A stretch of DNA of 39,793 nt from assembly GCA_016929805.1 (NCBI GenBank), contig JAFGIB010000105.1, forward strand, positions 1 through 39,793, given 5' to 3'. Position numbers and translations under genes: made by a program. This document shows positions 16,116 to 25,690 of this stretch, in pieces (positions within the stretch are counted from its first letter, which is position 1; every line of letters starts with the position of its first letter). Below the pieces are notes generated by a model. It had not been told where the DNA came from, did not search any database, and worked only from the letters and a program-made list of their open reading frames with translations. This DNA comes from Deltaproteobacteria bacterium. GTDB lineage: Bacteria; Myxococcota_A; Polyangia; Polyangiales; JAFGIB01.

Positions 16116-16526
16116 TTAGGGTTTTCTAATCAACGCGGCGAGGGTGGTACCGGAGAGCTTTTCGGTAACCTGCTTGTGGATGCTTTCGAGCAGATCTCCG
16201 AAAATACACCTATCAAGATCGCAAGAGCGCCTGCCCAAGAGACAGAGGCTGCGCCGCGAAAGCGGGCCGTCGATGCTCTCGTAGATATCTTTTAGCGTAA
16301 TCGCGCTCGGGTCTTCGGCTAGCACAAACCCACCCTTCGGACCCCGAATCGACTTGACGAATCCGGCTTTGGTCAGCCGTTGAAAAACCTTGCTCAGATG
16401 AGCTTCCGATACGCCGTAGTGACGAGCCACTTGAGCGGTTGAAACCGGGCCGGACGATCGTTGACCCGCTAAATAGGTCAAAGCGTGAATCGCCAGGTTT
16501 GCCGCCTCGGATATACTGAAAGGCAA
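16116..16526 (-). CDS. Rrf2-family Fe-S transcription regulator
   Basis: A 136-residue Rrf2 regulator (IscR/NsrR type). The winged helix-turn-helix at about 1-75 includes VARHYGVSEAHLSKVFQRL and the wing IRGPKGGFVLA. Three cysteines (C95, C102, C107, spacing C-x6-C-x4-C) could hold a [2Fe-2S] or [4Fe-4S] cluster that senses NO or redox state. The start is TTG at 16526 preceded by AGGAG; no better ATG fits. It lies 114 bp downstream of hcp on the same strand. Hcp is a classic NO-response gene, so a NsrR-like role controlling hcp and itself is likely but inferred. Which signal it senses is unknown. Confidence 0.85.
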   Translation of the reverse strand: MPFSISEAANLAIHALTYLAGQRSSGPVSTAQVARHYGVSEAHLSKVFQRLTKAGFVKSIRGPKGGFVLAEDPSAITLKDIYESIDGPLSRRSLCLLGRRSCDLDRCIFGDLLESIHKQVTEKLSGTTLAALIRKP

Positions 16527-16550
16527 TAATTTTCTCCTATGCTCTAAACT

Positions 16551-16566
16551 AAAAAACGCGTTTTTT
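16551..16566. promoter_or_regulatory. Perfect palindrome upstream of rrf2
   Basis: AAAAAACGCGTTTTTT is fully self-complementary and lies in the hcp-rrf2 gap, 25 bp before the rrf2 start. The block ATGCTCTA occurs on both sides of it. It could be part of an autoregulatory site or a weak terminator of hcp. No experimental motif is matched. Confidence 0.25.
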
Positions 16567-16640
16567 TGCCATGCTCTATTCCGCTGATTAACGGACTTTT
16601 ATCATCGTTTATATGAATCACCTTCCGAATGCCCGTGGCT

Positions 16641-18293
16641 TCATCTTCCTGACATCATTGCATCGATATCCGAGGCGACATCTCCGATCGGTTTGATATT
16701 GAAGTTCTCCACCAATACCTTGGCGACATTGGGCGAGAGAAACGCGGGTAGGGTGGGTCCCAAGCGAATACCCTTGACGCCCAGGTGCAATAAGGCCAAG
16801 AGCACCGCAACCGCTTTTTGCTCGTACCAGGCCACGTCAAAGGAAATCGGCAACTGATTGATATCATCCAACCCGAATACTTCCTTGAGCTTAAGCGCGA
16901 TAACGGCCAGCGAATAGCAGTCGTTGCACTGTCCCGCGTCGAGCACTCTCGGAATACCGCCGATGGTCCCGAGCGCGAGCTTATTATAGCGATACTTGGC
17001 GCAACCGGCCGTGAGGATGACGCTGTTATCGGGCAGCGCGCGAGCGACCTCGGTGTAATAGCTACGCCCCTTTTGCCGGCCGTCGCATCCCGCCATCACC
17101 ACGAAACGCTTGATCGCTCCGCTTTTCACCGCTTCTACGATTTTGTCTGCCAGCGCCAGCACCTGGTTATGCGCGAAGCCTCCGGTAATCGTTCCCTTTT
17201 CGAGCTCGGTGGGAGGCGCGCAGGTTTTGGCTTTTGCGATGACCGCGGAAAAATCTTTTGGCTTGCCGTCGCTCCGGTCGGGGATGTGGGCGACGCCCGG
17301 GTAACCGGTCACTCCCGTGGTGAAAATACGGTCTCGATACGACTCATCAATGGGTATGATGCAGTTCGTCGTCATGATGATCGGGCCATTGAAGGCTTTG
17401 AATTGGGTTTTTTGCGCGTGCCAAGCGTCGCCGTAGTTACCTACGAGATTCGGATATCGCTTGAGAACGGGGTAGTAGTGAGCCGGGAGCATCTCGCTAT
17501 GGGTATAAACATCGACTCCGGTACCTTGGGTCTGCTCGAGCAGCTCCTGCAAGTCCTTCAGGTCATGGCCCGAGACCAAAATCGCCGGGTTGGTCCCCGC
17601 GCCGGTCTTTACCTCGGTGATCTCCGGGTTTCCATACGCCTCGGTATTCGCGGCGTCCAATAGCGCCATGGTGGTCACCGCGATTTCTCCCGCCTTGAGA
17701 ACCATACCGACCATCTCGGATTGGCCGAGGGTCTTGGTGGTGGACGCGAGCGCTTCTAAGAGGAAATCGTAGATCTCGGCTTTCTCTTTTCCCAAGACCA
17801 TGGCGTGATGCGTGTAAGCCGCTATTCCCTTAAGTCCATAGATTAAGAGCTCTCTTAACGATCGGACGTCTTCGTCTTCCGTGCTGAGAACTCCTATCGC
17901 GGCCGCTTTTTCCTCTAACGAAACCCGATCTTTGGCCCAGGTGGCGGCATCGTGCATGCCGGCGACAACCTCTGAGCCGCTTTTGTCGACCACCCTAGCG
18001 CGAATCTGATCGCGCAACGCTAGGGCGCTCACGACCTTATCCAAAATGGTTCGTTCGTCGAAGTTGGCGTTGGTAATAGTAGAAAACAACGCGTCGATAA
18101 CAAGACGCCCTGTCTTATTGGTTTCTGCCAAACCGAGTTCCTTTGCTTTTTGATGCCATAGCCCGATACCGCGCAACGCGTAAATCAAGAGGTCTTGCAG
18201 GTTCGCTGTCTCCGCGCTCTTTCCACAGACACCTTTTACCGTGCAGCCCTGGTTTTTCGACGTTTCCTGACACTGATAACAAAACATGCTCAT
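16641..18293 (-). CDS. hcp: Hybrid cluster protein (class I), hydroxylamine/NO reductase
   Basis: A 550-residue hybrid cluster protein (prismane). The N-terminal cubane motif is C5-x2-C8-x8-C17-x5-C23, the class I pattern typical of anaerobes. Hybrid 4Fe-2O-2S cluster ligands are recognisable: His in VSGHDL, Glu in HSEMLPAHY, Cys in [25 protein letters not shown] and AGQCNDCYS, and the late Glu in AWYEQKA. Expected role: removal of NO or hydroxylamine and protein S-nitrosylation chemistry in the cytoplasm. GGAGG precedes the ATG at 18293. The rrf2 gene follows; thioredoxin is divergent, with a shared 188-bp control region. No hcr reductase gene is adjacent, so thioredoxin is a possible but unproven electron partner. 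Confidence 0.95.
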   Translation of the reverse strand: MSMFCYQCQETSKNQGCTVKGVCGKSAETANLQDLLIYALRGIGLWHQKAKELGLAETNKTGRLVIDALFSTITNANFDERTILDKVVSALALRDQIRARVVDKSGSEVVAGMHDAATWAKDRVSLEEKAAAIGVLSTEDEDVRSLRELLIYGLKGIAAYTHHAMVLGKEKAEIYDFLLEALASTTKTLGQSEMVGMVLKAGEIAVTTMALLDAANTEAYGNPEITEVKTGAGTNPAILVSGHDLKDLQELLEQTQGTGVDVYTHSEMLPAHYYPVLKRYPNLVGNYGDAWHAQKTQFKAFNGPIIMTTNCIIPIDESYRDRIFTTGVTGYPGVAHIPDRSDGKPKDFSAVIAKAKTCAPPTELEKGTITGGFAHNQVLALADKIVEAVKSGAIKRFVVMAGCDGRQKGRSYYTEVARALPDNSVILTAGCAKYRYNKLALGTIGGIPRVLDAGQCNDCYSLAVIALKLKEVFGLDDINQLPISFDVAWYEQKAVAVLLALLHLGVKGIRLGPTLPAFLSPNVAKVLVENFNIKPIGDVASDIDAMMSGR

Positions 18294-18349
18294 TTTATTC
18301 CTCCAAATCGTTCGCTTACTACTTGCCGGGGTTGATAAGTAAATTAAAC

Positions 18350-18365
18350 TGGTATTCAGGTACCA
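18350..18365. promoter_or_regulatory. Candidate operator between hcp and trx
   Basis: Inverted repeat TGGTA (18350-18354), six-base spacer, TACCA (18361-18365). It lies 57 bp upstream of the hcp ATG and 117 bp upstream of the thioredoxin ATG, in an AT-rich promoter-like stretch. The nearby Rrf2 regulator is the natural candidate to bind it. Based on symmetry and place only. Confidence 0.35.
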
Positions 18366-18481
18366 TTTTATCTCTTATTACATTTCGGCGGAAAGCTGTC
18401 AAATTTATTTTTCGCGAATCTTTTTATCGTCGAGTCGGCTCATAAGGGAAAAGCCTCAACACTGAGACAAAAGGAGGAACA

Positions 18482-18862
18482 ATGAATACGGAACAGTCAA
18501 TTTTAAAGCACGTTACCGCGAAAGATTTCGAGAGCGAGGTTATCGAATCCGAGCTTCCGGTGATTGTAGATTTTTGGGCGCCATGGTGCGGGCCTTGTCG
18601 CGCCGTCGGGCCTATCCTGGAGGATCTAGCCGGGCAATGGGCGGGACGGGTCAAGGTCGTAAAGCTAAACGTCGATGAGGAGCCCGAGGTAGCGGGTGCC
18701 TTCCGGATCAGGAGCATCCCCACTATCCTCGCGATACGCGGAAAAGAGGTGATCGATGTACAGGTCGGATACAGCGGCCAAAAGGCTCTGGAGAGTCTAT
18801 TTCATAAGCTTGCCGAATCAAAAGTAAATAGGGAAGAGGCGACCCATGGCAATCCGAATTGA
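18482..18862 (+). CDS. trx: Thioredoxin
   Basis: A 126-residue thioredoxin with the active site WAPWCGPCR (about residues 32-40), the cis-proline in RSIPTIL, and FWAPW plus GY.G features of the classical fold. It reduces disulfides in the cytoplasm; there is no signal peptide. An excellent AAAGGAGG precedes the ATG at 18482. It is divergent from hcp. The C-terminal tail of about 15 residues after the last helix is longer than in standard thioredoxins and polar. Shared control with hcp is plausible, tying thiol repair to nitrosative stress. Confidence 0.95.
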   Translation: MNTEQSILKHVTAKDFESEVIESELPVIVDFWAPWCGPCRAVGPILEDLAGQWAGRVKVVKLNVDEEPEVAGAFRIRSIPTILAIRGKEVIDVQVGYSGQKALESLFHKLAESKVNREEATHGNPN

Positions 18863-18952
18863 AGCGCGGCGATTTTCCACGGTCGAGTGAAAAGCGATAA
18901 AGAGCGAGGCGAAAAGACGAGCAGAGATTTTTTTAAGATGGTTTATGCCCAG

Positions 18953-19843
18953 TCAAGCGCTCTGTCGCTCGAGTAGAGGGTGAACAGAGAGATCGCGGCA
19001 AACATCGGTATCCAAGTCCAAATTAAAGAAGAACCCAAACTTGTGTAGCGTATCAAGGATGTTTTTGGTGTGGCTGCGGTTATTAGAGCGGACCAGCTCA
19101 GATGCAACCGTACGACAGAAGGCGATTATTCTAGGTAGAGAGTCGCGTTGCTTGACCGATTCATCCACCCTGGTTCCAACCGCGTTCGAAATCTCTTCGG
19201 GAAGGCCGTTTTGAAATAATAGATAGCTTCCCAGCGCGTGTGTCGTCCCTCCGTATGCAGCGATTTCGAGCCGGGCGCGTCGGAGCGGAAGCCCGCCGCA
19301 GTCTGTCCATATTTGTGGATAACGCGCCGAGTCCACCTTAAGGCAGGCCAAGGCGCCGATTTCGGATAGTAGGCCGGCTAAAAAAGCCTTGTCTTGCGAT
19401 ACCGTTCCGAGGTAGCCCGCAACGTTTCTGGCCAGAGCCGCCGCTAGCGTTGTGGTTTCCAGAAAGAACAACGAAAGCGCGTGCCTCGAGCTGTACGTAA
19501 CGATAATCGCGGCGGCTACGCTGAAGTCGTTGATCTCGGTAGGCGCGGCCAATTGAATCGCTGTTTGCACCGTTTTTATCGCGTCAGAGTGCCTACCCGC
19601 CGGACCGTTTGCCATAACCAGCATCTTTTCCGTCAAGGCGGGGTCGACGGCAATCGCATCCGCGATTCCCTTAATAGAGCCTCTTTCGGTTTTCGTTCGA
19701 TCGATGATGTCAGCGGCGATTCCGGGAACCGGGTAAAGCCGCGTCACGCTATCCGTCGGCTTTAGAGAGGCCCGAGCGTAAGAGTCGTCGACCTTCATAA
19801 ATCGGGTAAAAGAGGATTCCGCGCGTGCGATTTTTCCCTTCAT
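18953..19843 (-). CDS. HDOD-domain signalling protein
   Basis: A 296-residue protein whose residues about 35-235 form an HDOD domain, a catalytically silent HD-like fold. Markers are LYPVPGIAADII, DPALTEKMLVMANGPA (normally DPaLtakvLrlaNSa), LAGLLSEIGALACL, and YGGTTHALGSYLLFQNGLPEEI. The HD metal ligands of phosphohydrolases are absent, as expected. No extra receiver or GGDEF domain is present. HDOD proteins act as scaffolds in two-component and stress signalling. The neighbours give no clear pathway. ATG at 19843; AGGA-like bases lie upstream. Confidence 0.85.
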   Translation of the reverse strand: MKGKIARAESSFTRFMKVDDSYARASLKPTDSVTRLYPVPGIAADIIDRTKTERGSIKGIADAIAVDPALTEKMLVMANGPAGRHSDAIKTVQTAIQLAAPTEINDFSVAAAIIVTYSSRHALSLFFLETTTLAAALARNVAGYLGTVSQDKAFLAGLLSEIGALACLKVDSARYPQIWTDCGGLPLRRARLEIAAYGGTTHALGSYLLFQNGLPEEISNAVGTRVDESVKQRDSLPRIIAFCRTVASELVRSNNRSHTKNILDTLHKFGFFFNLDLDTDVCRDLSVHPLLERQSA

Positions 19844-20020
19844 CTGCCTTCCTCGAACTTTAGCCTATGCTTCGGTTTCTCTCCCAACAGTTCGATATCC
19901 TCCTTTTAGGGACGGAAACCGAACAGATCGCGCACTAATTTTCTTCGATCCTCTATCGACAGAACCGTCCCCAAATTGGGGGGTAGGAACGAAAACCACC
20001 CCGGCCTCGTCTCGAGCTTT

Positions 20021-21934
20021 TTACCAGCTTTCTAGCGGTACGAACGCGTTGTCTCGAAGCTCGAGAAGCCGCGTCGCTTCCGAAGGGTCGCGTGCCAAGG
20101 AAAACCCTGGGCTTGGTCCCACGGTGTTCATGTCGCTTATTTTATTAAGGAAATTCGCCACGTCGACCCTCTTGGCGGCCTTGTGCTCGACCGCGGATCG
20201 GATAAAGCGGTACGAATCGTAGGCAAGCGCGGCGAAGATATTCGGCGTAGCACCGAATTGCGCTTGAAAGCGATCCACGAATTCGCGCCCCTTGCCGGAA
20301 GCGGTGGTGGGATCGAAAGGCGAGGAAAATACCGCTCCTTGCAAGTATCGGCCGACGGTAGACGCGAGTTGGTGGTCGAAAGAGACACTGGGCGCGAGCA
20401 CCGTTATCGCTCGTGCACCATTGGGCACCGTTCCCCCCTCGGGCGCGCTCCAAAGGTCGGCCGCGGCTAAAGCGGGGGCGATTAATGCGACTTCTCGGGA
20501 GGTGTCAGGAAGAAATATCGCATCGAATTTCTTTTTGGTAAGAGAAGCTATTTCCTGTCCAAAAGAGGTCGCCTTAGGTTCGTAGGATTGGGTCGCGACG
20601 ACCTGACCGCCCGCGAGCCCGGCCTGACGCGCGAAGACATCGCGCATCAGTTCCCCGTAGCTATTGTTCGGGTATAAAATCGCAAAACGCTTTTCTCTTT
20701 TCTTGACCGTCGCGAATTCGATGAGTTTCTTGATCTCGCTTTCCGGGGTTGGAAAGAGACGAAATACCATGGGTCCAACCTCGGTAACCTGGCCGGCTGG
20801 TGTTAGAGTGATTATAGGCACGCCGAGCTCTTGCGATCGTTTCGCCGCAGCGAGTGATGTCTGCGCGTCGATCGGGCCCACTATAGCGACGACTCGATGG
20901 ACGAAGACAAGCTCGTTGACCGCTTGGACGGCGCGTTCAGGATCGGCCTTATCATCTCTAAAGATAACCTGTGCGGCGTTCGGCGGCAGAGGAGAAGTCG
21001 GTGGAAGCCCGGCCGCAAGCATCAAGCCGCGCAAGGCTTGTTCGCCCAACTCCCGGGCTCTGCCGCTGAGAGAGAGAATGGCTCCCACCGCTTGGGGATT
21101 CGCGTCGGTCGGTCGGGCCGCGCGAATTGCTATTTCTTCCATCTCTGGGTCGAACTTAACCTCCTCGTCCCTTAACGCCTCGATAATTTGGCTGATTCGA
21201 TCGACGTCGCCGATTTGATCAGCGTCTTTCAGCGCTCTTTTGGCGATCGAAGTCCATATCTTTCCCCCTCGTTCCACTTCCCGATACGCCCTCTCGATTT
21301 CCTCAGGGCTCGCGCGTTTTGCCGAGATTTCCGCCGCCTCTGTTCGAGCTTCCACGCGGTCTGACTCTGAAACCGCCTCTCTGCTAAGGGTATCCAAAAC
21401 CGTTAGCGCTTTGACAAAGTCTCCTAATTGCGCGGATGCGGCGGCAATCGTGCGAAGCAGTAAAACGGTGTCCGCGGGGTCAATGGTTCTTCCTCGCATC
21501 GGTTCGAGGATCTCAAGCGCTGTTCTATGGTCGCCTTGGAGATGGGCCGCCACGCCGTAGTAAAACCTGCCTTGTTCCGCAACCGCCGCGTCCGGATGAG
21601 CAATCACTTTTTTAAAGAGTGAACGGGCTTCGTCGAGCCGGTTTTGCGAAAGGCGAATGCGGCCGAGGGAGAGTTGGGCTATAGGGACTAACGGGTCATT
21701 CATTCTTCCGGCGATAAACGCTTCAAAGCGGTTGGCGGCTTCCGTAATCGCGCCTCGATCGAGCAAAAGCTTGGCTTCTCGGAACTCGGTTTCTGCCCGC
21801 GGATCGTCGCTCGTGATCAGCGGCAGGCGGCCGATTTCACGCTTCTCGGCGCTCGGCGGACACCCGGCAACGTAAAAGAGAAAGAAAAGCGGTAGAAAAA
21901 CCCAAAAAGAATAGCGACCGATAGCTGAAAACAT
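20021..21934 (-). CDS. LppC/LpoA-like lipoprotein: TPR plus periplasmic-binding fold
   Basis: A 637-residue lipoprotein with lipobox VAGC (C25). Residues about 45-230 are TPR-like helices (AETEFREAKLLLDRGAITEA is one). Residues about 280-630 are a type 1 periplasmic-binding-protein fold (VGAILSLSGRARELGEQ, VVAIVGPIDAQTSLAAA, IITLTPAG, FRLFPTPESEI, FAILYPNNSYGELM). This pairing matches LpoA/YraM, the outer-membrane activator of peptidoglycan synthase PBP1a, but also ligand-binding receptors. It is the last gene of a three-gene minus-strand run with two HEAT proteins. A role in envelope or cell-wall control is the best guess; a bound ligand is possible because the binding cleft motifs look conserved. 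Confidence 0.8.
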   Translation of the reverse strand: MFSAIGRYSFWVFLPLFFLFYVAGCPPSAEKREIGRLPLITSDDPRAETEFREAKLLLDRGAITEAANRFEAFIAGRMNDPLVPIAQLSLGRIRLSQNRLDEARSLFKKVIAHPDAAVAEQGRFYYGVAAHLQGDHRTALEILEPMRGRTIDPADTVLLLRTIAAASAQLGDFVKALTVLDTLSREAVSESDRVEARTEAAEISAKRASPEEIERAYREVERGGKIWTSIAKRALKDADQIGDVDRISQIIEALRDEEVKFDPEMEEIAIRAARPTDANPQAVGAILSLSGRARELGEQALRGLMLAAGLPPTSPLPPNAAQVIFRDDKADPERAVQAVNELVFVHRVVAIVGPIDAQTSLAAAKRSQELGVPIITLTPAGQVTEVGPMVFRLFPTPESEIKKLIEFATVKKREKRFAILYPNNSYGELMRDVFARQAGLAGGQVVATQSYEPKATSFGQEIASLTKKKFDAIFLPDTSREVALIAPALAAADLWSAPEGGTVPNGARAITVLAPSVSFDHQLASTVGRYLQGAVFSSPFDPTTASGKGREFVDRFQAQFGATPNIFAALAYDSYRFIRSAVEHKAAKRVDVANFLNKISDMNTVGPSPGFSLARDPSEATRLLELRDNAFVPLESW

Positions 21935-22009
21935 GACGATTGCTTTGTCAACGAAGCGACTTACTGCTCGAAAGGCCGAAAGATTCTGTTGCTCCTCTCT
22001 ATCGATACG

Positions 22010-24208
22010 CTATCTAAGCGTAATTGTATAGGCGACGTTTTCCTTACCGAAGAGTTGCGTAACGGGGAACTTTTGCGACCGGACGAGCGGCTCGATACAT
22101 CGCTGCAAAGAGGCCGGCATGACCGAGACTAAAGAGGTTTCTCCATTGTCAACCATTATTAAAACGCGGGCCGAGAAGACCCTATCCGGCGATTTTCTCA
22201 AGCAGCTTTTCATTTGGTCGCGTACCGGCAACAGAACTTCGCGAACGACTTCTTGGGATAGTCTTTTCGGCATTTCCGGTTTAGGCGCCGTCGCTTCCTC
22301 TTGGGCTTGTTCCGCCTCTGCCTGTTGTTCCGCTTGCTTTGCTTTTTCGAGCTGTTCCGCCGCCCGCTTTTGTTGTTCTAAAAGCTGCAGGGCGGCGTGC
22401 GCTTTCTCGCGTACCGCTTGGCTTCCCATAGAGTCCTCGGCGATCTCTTTGAGCGTCTCGGCGCAAGCGGGCCCGCTCAGCGCGATCAAGGCATCGATCG
22501 ACTCGCACAACGCTTCGATCAATTGCGGTTCCGCCGCATCCGCGTGGTACAAGCGTAAAAAATCCGTCATCGGCGCCACGGCCGAGTGGTCTTGTAGCTG
22601 TTTTAAAGCACTGACCAACCGTGGCAACTCGCCGGCGGGCGTTTGGGGATCCTTCAAATGTCCGATGAGCAGCGCGACCGCCCTTTTCTCGCCTTGTTCC
22701 GCCGCCGCTTGCGCCAATGCGCCCACCGGAGGCGAGGTCGTGCCGTCGAGATAGTTGGCGCGTCGTTTGAGCGTATCGAGCACCTGGTCGGCGCCGACCT
22801 TGCGTTTGGCTAATGCTTGACAGGCAGCCCTTTTTACTTGCTCCGTGGCATCGCGATTATCGCATATTTCGATCAAGTTTGAGGTCGATTCCGGATCGTC
22901 GAGCGCCGCGAGCAATTCGACGACCAGCACGCGCACCGGCACGAGCCGCGCGTCCGGGTCCCTTACCGCGACCATCAGTTGTCCGCGGAGCTGATCCGGC
23001 CTTAAGCTTTCACTCGTGACAGAGAATTGTGAGACCGGGTCCGGCCTCAGCGTGATCACCGAGCTCGTTAAGCCGCTGGTGGCGTCCCACAGCTTTTCGC
23101 CCTTTGTCGCCGAAAGAAAGCCCACGTATCCCGTCGTGTCCGCGAATAGAACGCCGCCGGCCTGTACCGCGGCCCCCACGATGTCCGTCGGATGCGTATA
23201 AATCCAGCGCACGGAATAAGTCGCGGGTTCGAAGGCCACGACGAAACGGTAAAAGAGCAGATAGAGGTTGTTGTCTTGCAGCTCGATTCGGCTTTTTCCG
23301 GGGAGAGAAACGACTGCCGGCCGCCATCCAAGAGCGATTCGATGTCTACCGCTATCCGGCGGTTGAATCGGATCGGGTGAGTATACATCGGGCAAAAGCA
23401 AGGGATCGCCGGGTAGGCTTCTTTCCGGCAGCTCGAAGTAGGGACTTTTTCGCGTAAGACCTGAAGATAGACTCGAGGTGACTTCAAAGATCAACCGATT
23501 GCTTCCGGCAAAGAGCTTGTTCGCGTGCACGAATGCGTGACCGACGACGTTGTCCTTGAGACGGATCCGCGCGAATTCGTCGCCGCTTTTCGCGTTGAGC
23601 GCGGAAAGGTTTTGGTGGTTCCAAGGGACTAATACAACATCTCCGATGACCGCGGGAGATCCCACTCGGCCTTGAAATTCCCTTTTCCAGATTACGGAGC
23701 GCGACTTAATCGCGTAGACCGCGGAATCGGCAAAGCTGCTGCTTCCCTTGGTCAAAGTCAGGGCCAGTAATTGCTCCGACGCGTCCGCGCCTACAAGCGT
23801 CATGTTCCGATCATCGATTTCAAAACCCGAATCGCCGCTTTCGACCTCGCGTCCGACGATATCGCTTCCCTCGTGGGTGAGTACGTAGTCTCCCGCGACA
23901 ACGGGCGTTATCGAGGTTCGCGTCGGTCTCTGCCAGAGAACGCGTTGCGCTTTGAGATCAAAGGCGTACAGCTTGCTCGGGCCGGGCGTCACGCCCACCG
24001 CCAGCGACCGGATTTCTCTCTCTTCGGCGCGTTGAATCCGTTTTATCAGCAGTTGGATATCGCTTCGGTCATTGTCCGGATAACTCGCTGAAAACGCGGC
24101 GGGTGCTCCGCCACACGCCGAAAACAAGAGCGGCGCGGCGATGGTAGAAAAAACCGCGTATTGAAATGTTTGTAGACCGTGTAGTCGCGATAGATGGTGT
24201 CGAGACAT
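22010..24208 (-). CDS. Lipoprotein: PQQ-like propeller, HEAT repeats, AgmX/TonB-like C-terminus
   Basis: A 732-residue lipoprotein with lipobox LFSAC (C32). Residues about 55-385 are PQQ/BamB-like propeller repeats (KLYAFDLKAQRVLWQRPT, VYAIKSRSVIWKREF, VGFLSATKGEKLWDA). Residues about 400-600 are helical HEAT-like repeats. Residues about 607-650 are a Glu/Ala/Gln coiled coil. The last 75 residues resemble the AgmX/PglI or TonB C-terminal type (two Cys in MKSCLRKSP and RCIEPLVRSQKFP). It lies 14 bp after the HEAT gene and 75 bp before the LpoA-like gene, so one operon. It is probably a periplasmic scaffold at the outer membrane. The combination of a BamB-like propeller with HEAT in one chain is unusual to me. 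Confidence 0.8.
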   Translation of the reverse strand: MSRHHLSRLHGLQTFQYAVFSTIAAPLLFSACGGAPAAFSASYPDNDRSDIQLLIKRIQRAEEREIRSLAVGVTPGPSKLYAFDLKAQRVLWQRPTRTSITPVVAGDYVLTHEGSDIVGREVESGDSGFEIDDRNMTLVGADASEQLLALTLTKGSSSFADSAVYAIKSRSVIWKREFQGRVGSPAVIGDVVLVPWNHQNLSALNAKSGDEFARIRLKDNVVGHAFVHANKLFAGSNRLIFEVTSSLSSGLTRKSPYFELPERSLPGDPLLLPDVYSPDPIQPPDSGRHRIALGWRPAVVSLPGKSRIELQDNNLYLLFYRFVVAFEPATYSVRWIYTHPTDIVGAAVQAGGVLFADTTGYVGFLSATKGEKLWDATSGLTSSVITLRPDPVSQFSVTSESLRPDQLRGQLMVAVRDPDARLVPVRVLVVELLAALDDPESTSNLIEICDNRDATEQVKRAACQALAKRKVGADQVLDTLKRRANYLDGTTSPPVGALAQAAAEQGEKRAVALLIGHLKDPQTPAGELPRLVSALKQLQDHSAVAPMTDFLRLYHADAAEPQLIEALCESIDALIALSGPACAETLKEIAEDSMGSQAVREKAHAALQLLEQQKRAAEQLEKAKQAEQQAEAEQAQEEATAPKPEMPKRLSQEVVREVLLPVRDQMKSCLRKSPDRVFSARVLIMVDNGETSLVSVMPASLQRCIEPLVRSQKFPVTQLFGKENVAYTITLR

Positions 24209-24222
24209 GGTTATCGATCCTT

Positions 24223-25032
24223 TCAGTCCGCGATTTGTTGGATCGTATTGCGTACCGCGCGCACCAGCGCCGGCGGCGCTGTTTCCCCGTGCTGGGCCAG
24301 AAAATCCACCAAATAGTTTTTCACTTCCGGCGTGGCGACTTCGCCGAGTCTTTCAACGATAGCGAGCTTTGATTTTGTCTGAACGTCACCCCTTCCGAGA
24401 GCCTGGATTAGAGCGGGTCCCAAGGAGTGCAGCGGCAGCTTATTGAGATAATCGAGCAGATCCGTGACTCGGTTAGCCGTAATGACTTTACCGATCGCTT
24501 CTGACGCTTCCAACACGCCGCGATCGAGCGCTCGAAAAAGCGTATCCATGGCGCCCACGGCGCCGATTTCTCCGAGACCGGCCGCGGCTTTTGAGCGTAC
24601 CTCCGCGTCGCCGTCGGAAAGCGCGGCGACCAGCACGCCTTGCCCTCCAGGTGGATTGACCGCGGCCACGGCCTCAATAGCCAAGACACGGATATTAGCC
24701 CGTCTGTGCATTGCCAGCTCGAAAAGCACGGGGCCCGCGCTCGGATCACCGAGCGCCATCAGCGTCATGATAGATAGCTCGAGTAAATCCGGCGGCAGGC
24801 CGCGTCTGATTCGATCAGCCAGCGGCTTTATTCCGCTCGGATCTCCGCGCATTCCGAGGTTTTGAATGCCCAATTCAACCTGACCGCGGTCGTTTGCGTT
24901 TAGCTGAGTAACCGCGTCGTTGAGAGTGGCTTGGGCTCGTACGAGTGTGGAGAACAAAGGTACTACCACCACTGATAAAATGATTAGTATTCCCGGTTTG
25001 AAGTTCTTTTTCGCTCGATTAAGGATTCGCAT
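24223..25032 (-). CDS. Exported HEAT-repeat protein
   Basis: A 269-residue protein with a signal peptide (basic start, hydrophobic residues 14-32, cleavage near VRAQA). At least four HEAT-like helical repeats follow (for example LGMRGDPSGIKPLADRI, MALGDPSAGPVLFELA, LSDGDAEVRSKAAAGLGEIG). It has no lipobox, so it should be free in the periplasm. It is the first gene of the three-gene operon with the PQQ/HEAT lipoprotein and the LpoA-like lipoprotein. Its repeats resemble those inside the next gene, suggesting duplication or direct interaction. The promoter is likely in the AT-rich region upstream of 25032. Confidence 0.8.
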   Translation of the reverse strand: MRILNRAKKNFKPGILIILSVVVVPLFSTLVRAQATLNDAVTQLNANDRGQVELGIQNLGMRGDPSGIKPLADRIRRGLPPDLLELSIMTLMALGDPSAGPVLFELAMHRRANIRVLAIEAVAAVNPPGGQGVLVAALSDGDAEVRSKAAAGLGEIGAVGAMDTLFRALDRGVLEASEAIGKVITANRVTDLLDYLNKLPLHSLGPALIQALGRGDVQTKSKLAIVERLGEVATPEVKNYLVDFLAQHGETAPPALVRAVRNTIQQIAD

Positions 25033-25690
25033 GACTCCCTCATTGTCTGAAAATGATAACTATCGTGCCAGCGCTGGAGTATCAAGTATTCTGCGAGAGT
25101 CGTAGTTCCATATTTAGCAAATAAATTCACCTTCACTAAAAATATGGAGGCTTTTTTATTGACCGTTTTTTTTTAAAATCGAGCGGAACGTGTAATTTCT
25201 CAAGGCAATAGATGATGAGCGTTGTAAGATAGACGATCGAAACTAAATGAATACTAGGATATGATATTATCTATCTGAATATATTGTTTTTTTTGATATA
25301 GATAGATATTTTCTACCCACTCTTATCCTTATTTCGATGTCGGAATACCGACAGTTGTATTGTTTTTGATCCCTTATGTTAATATATTCAAATTTGCCTT
25401 GATATTATGGAATATTACGGAAGAGAATAATGTTGTTATACTTATATAATCTAAATGTATCGACATTATGTCGCTTTTTCGACTTGTCCTAATTTTAGGA
25501 CATTTTAATGCCGTGGGACGATCTCATATTGTTTTGTGAGAAGTACTATTGAGACACGAAAGAGAACGCGTTTTTTTTAGAAGAAAAGCGCGGTTTTCAG
25601 TCAAGCCGAAGAAGTAACATCCCCGGAAGATCGAATAGCGATAGCCGAAACGTCGCGAATCCCCGATTCGTGAACGTGGTGATAAAATGA
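25033..25690. other. AT-rich intergenic region with several perfect palindromes
   Basis: No gene is supportable. Palindromes: TCCATATTT/AAATATGGA (25107-25115, 25140-25148), TATCTATCT/AGATAGATA (25268-25276, 25300-25308), TGTCGG/CCGACA (25338-25353), CGACAT/ATGTCG (25461-25473) and TGTCCTAA/TTAGGACA (25485-25502). The stretch 25100-25500 is much more AT-rich than its surroundings. It includes the promoter region of the HEAT operon (left) and the 3' side of suhB (right). Confidence 0.6.

Noticed and set aside
25100..25502. Replication origin in the AT-rich palindromic stretch
   Set aside because: No cluster of DnaA boxes and no dnaA, dnaN or parA genes nearby.
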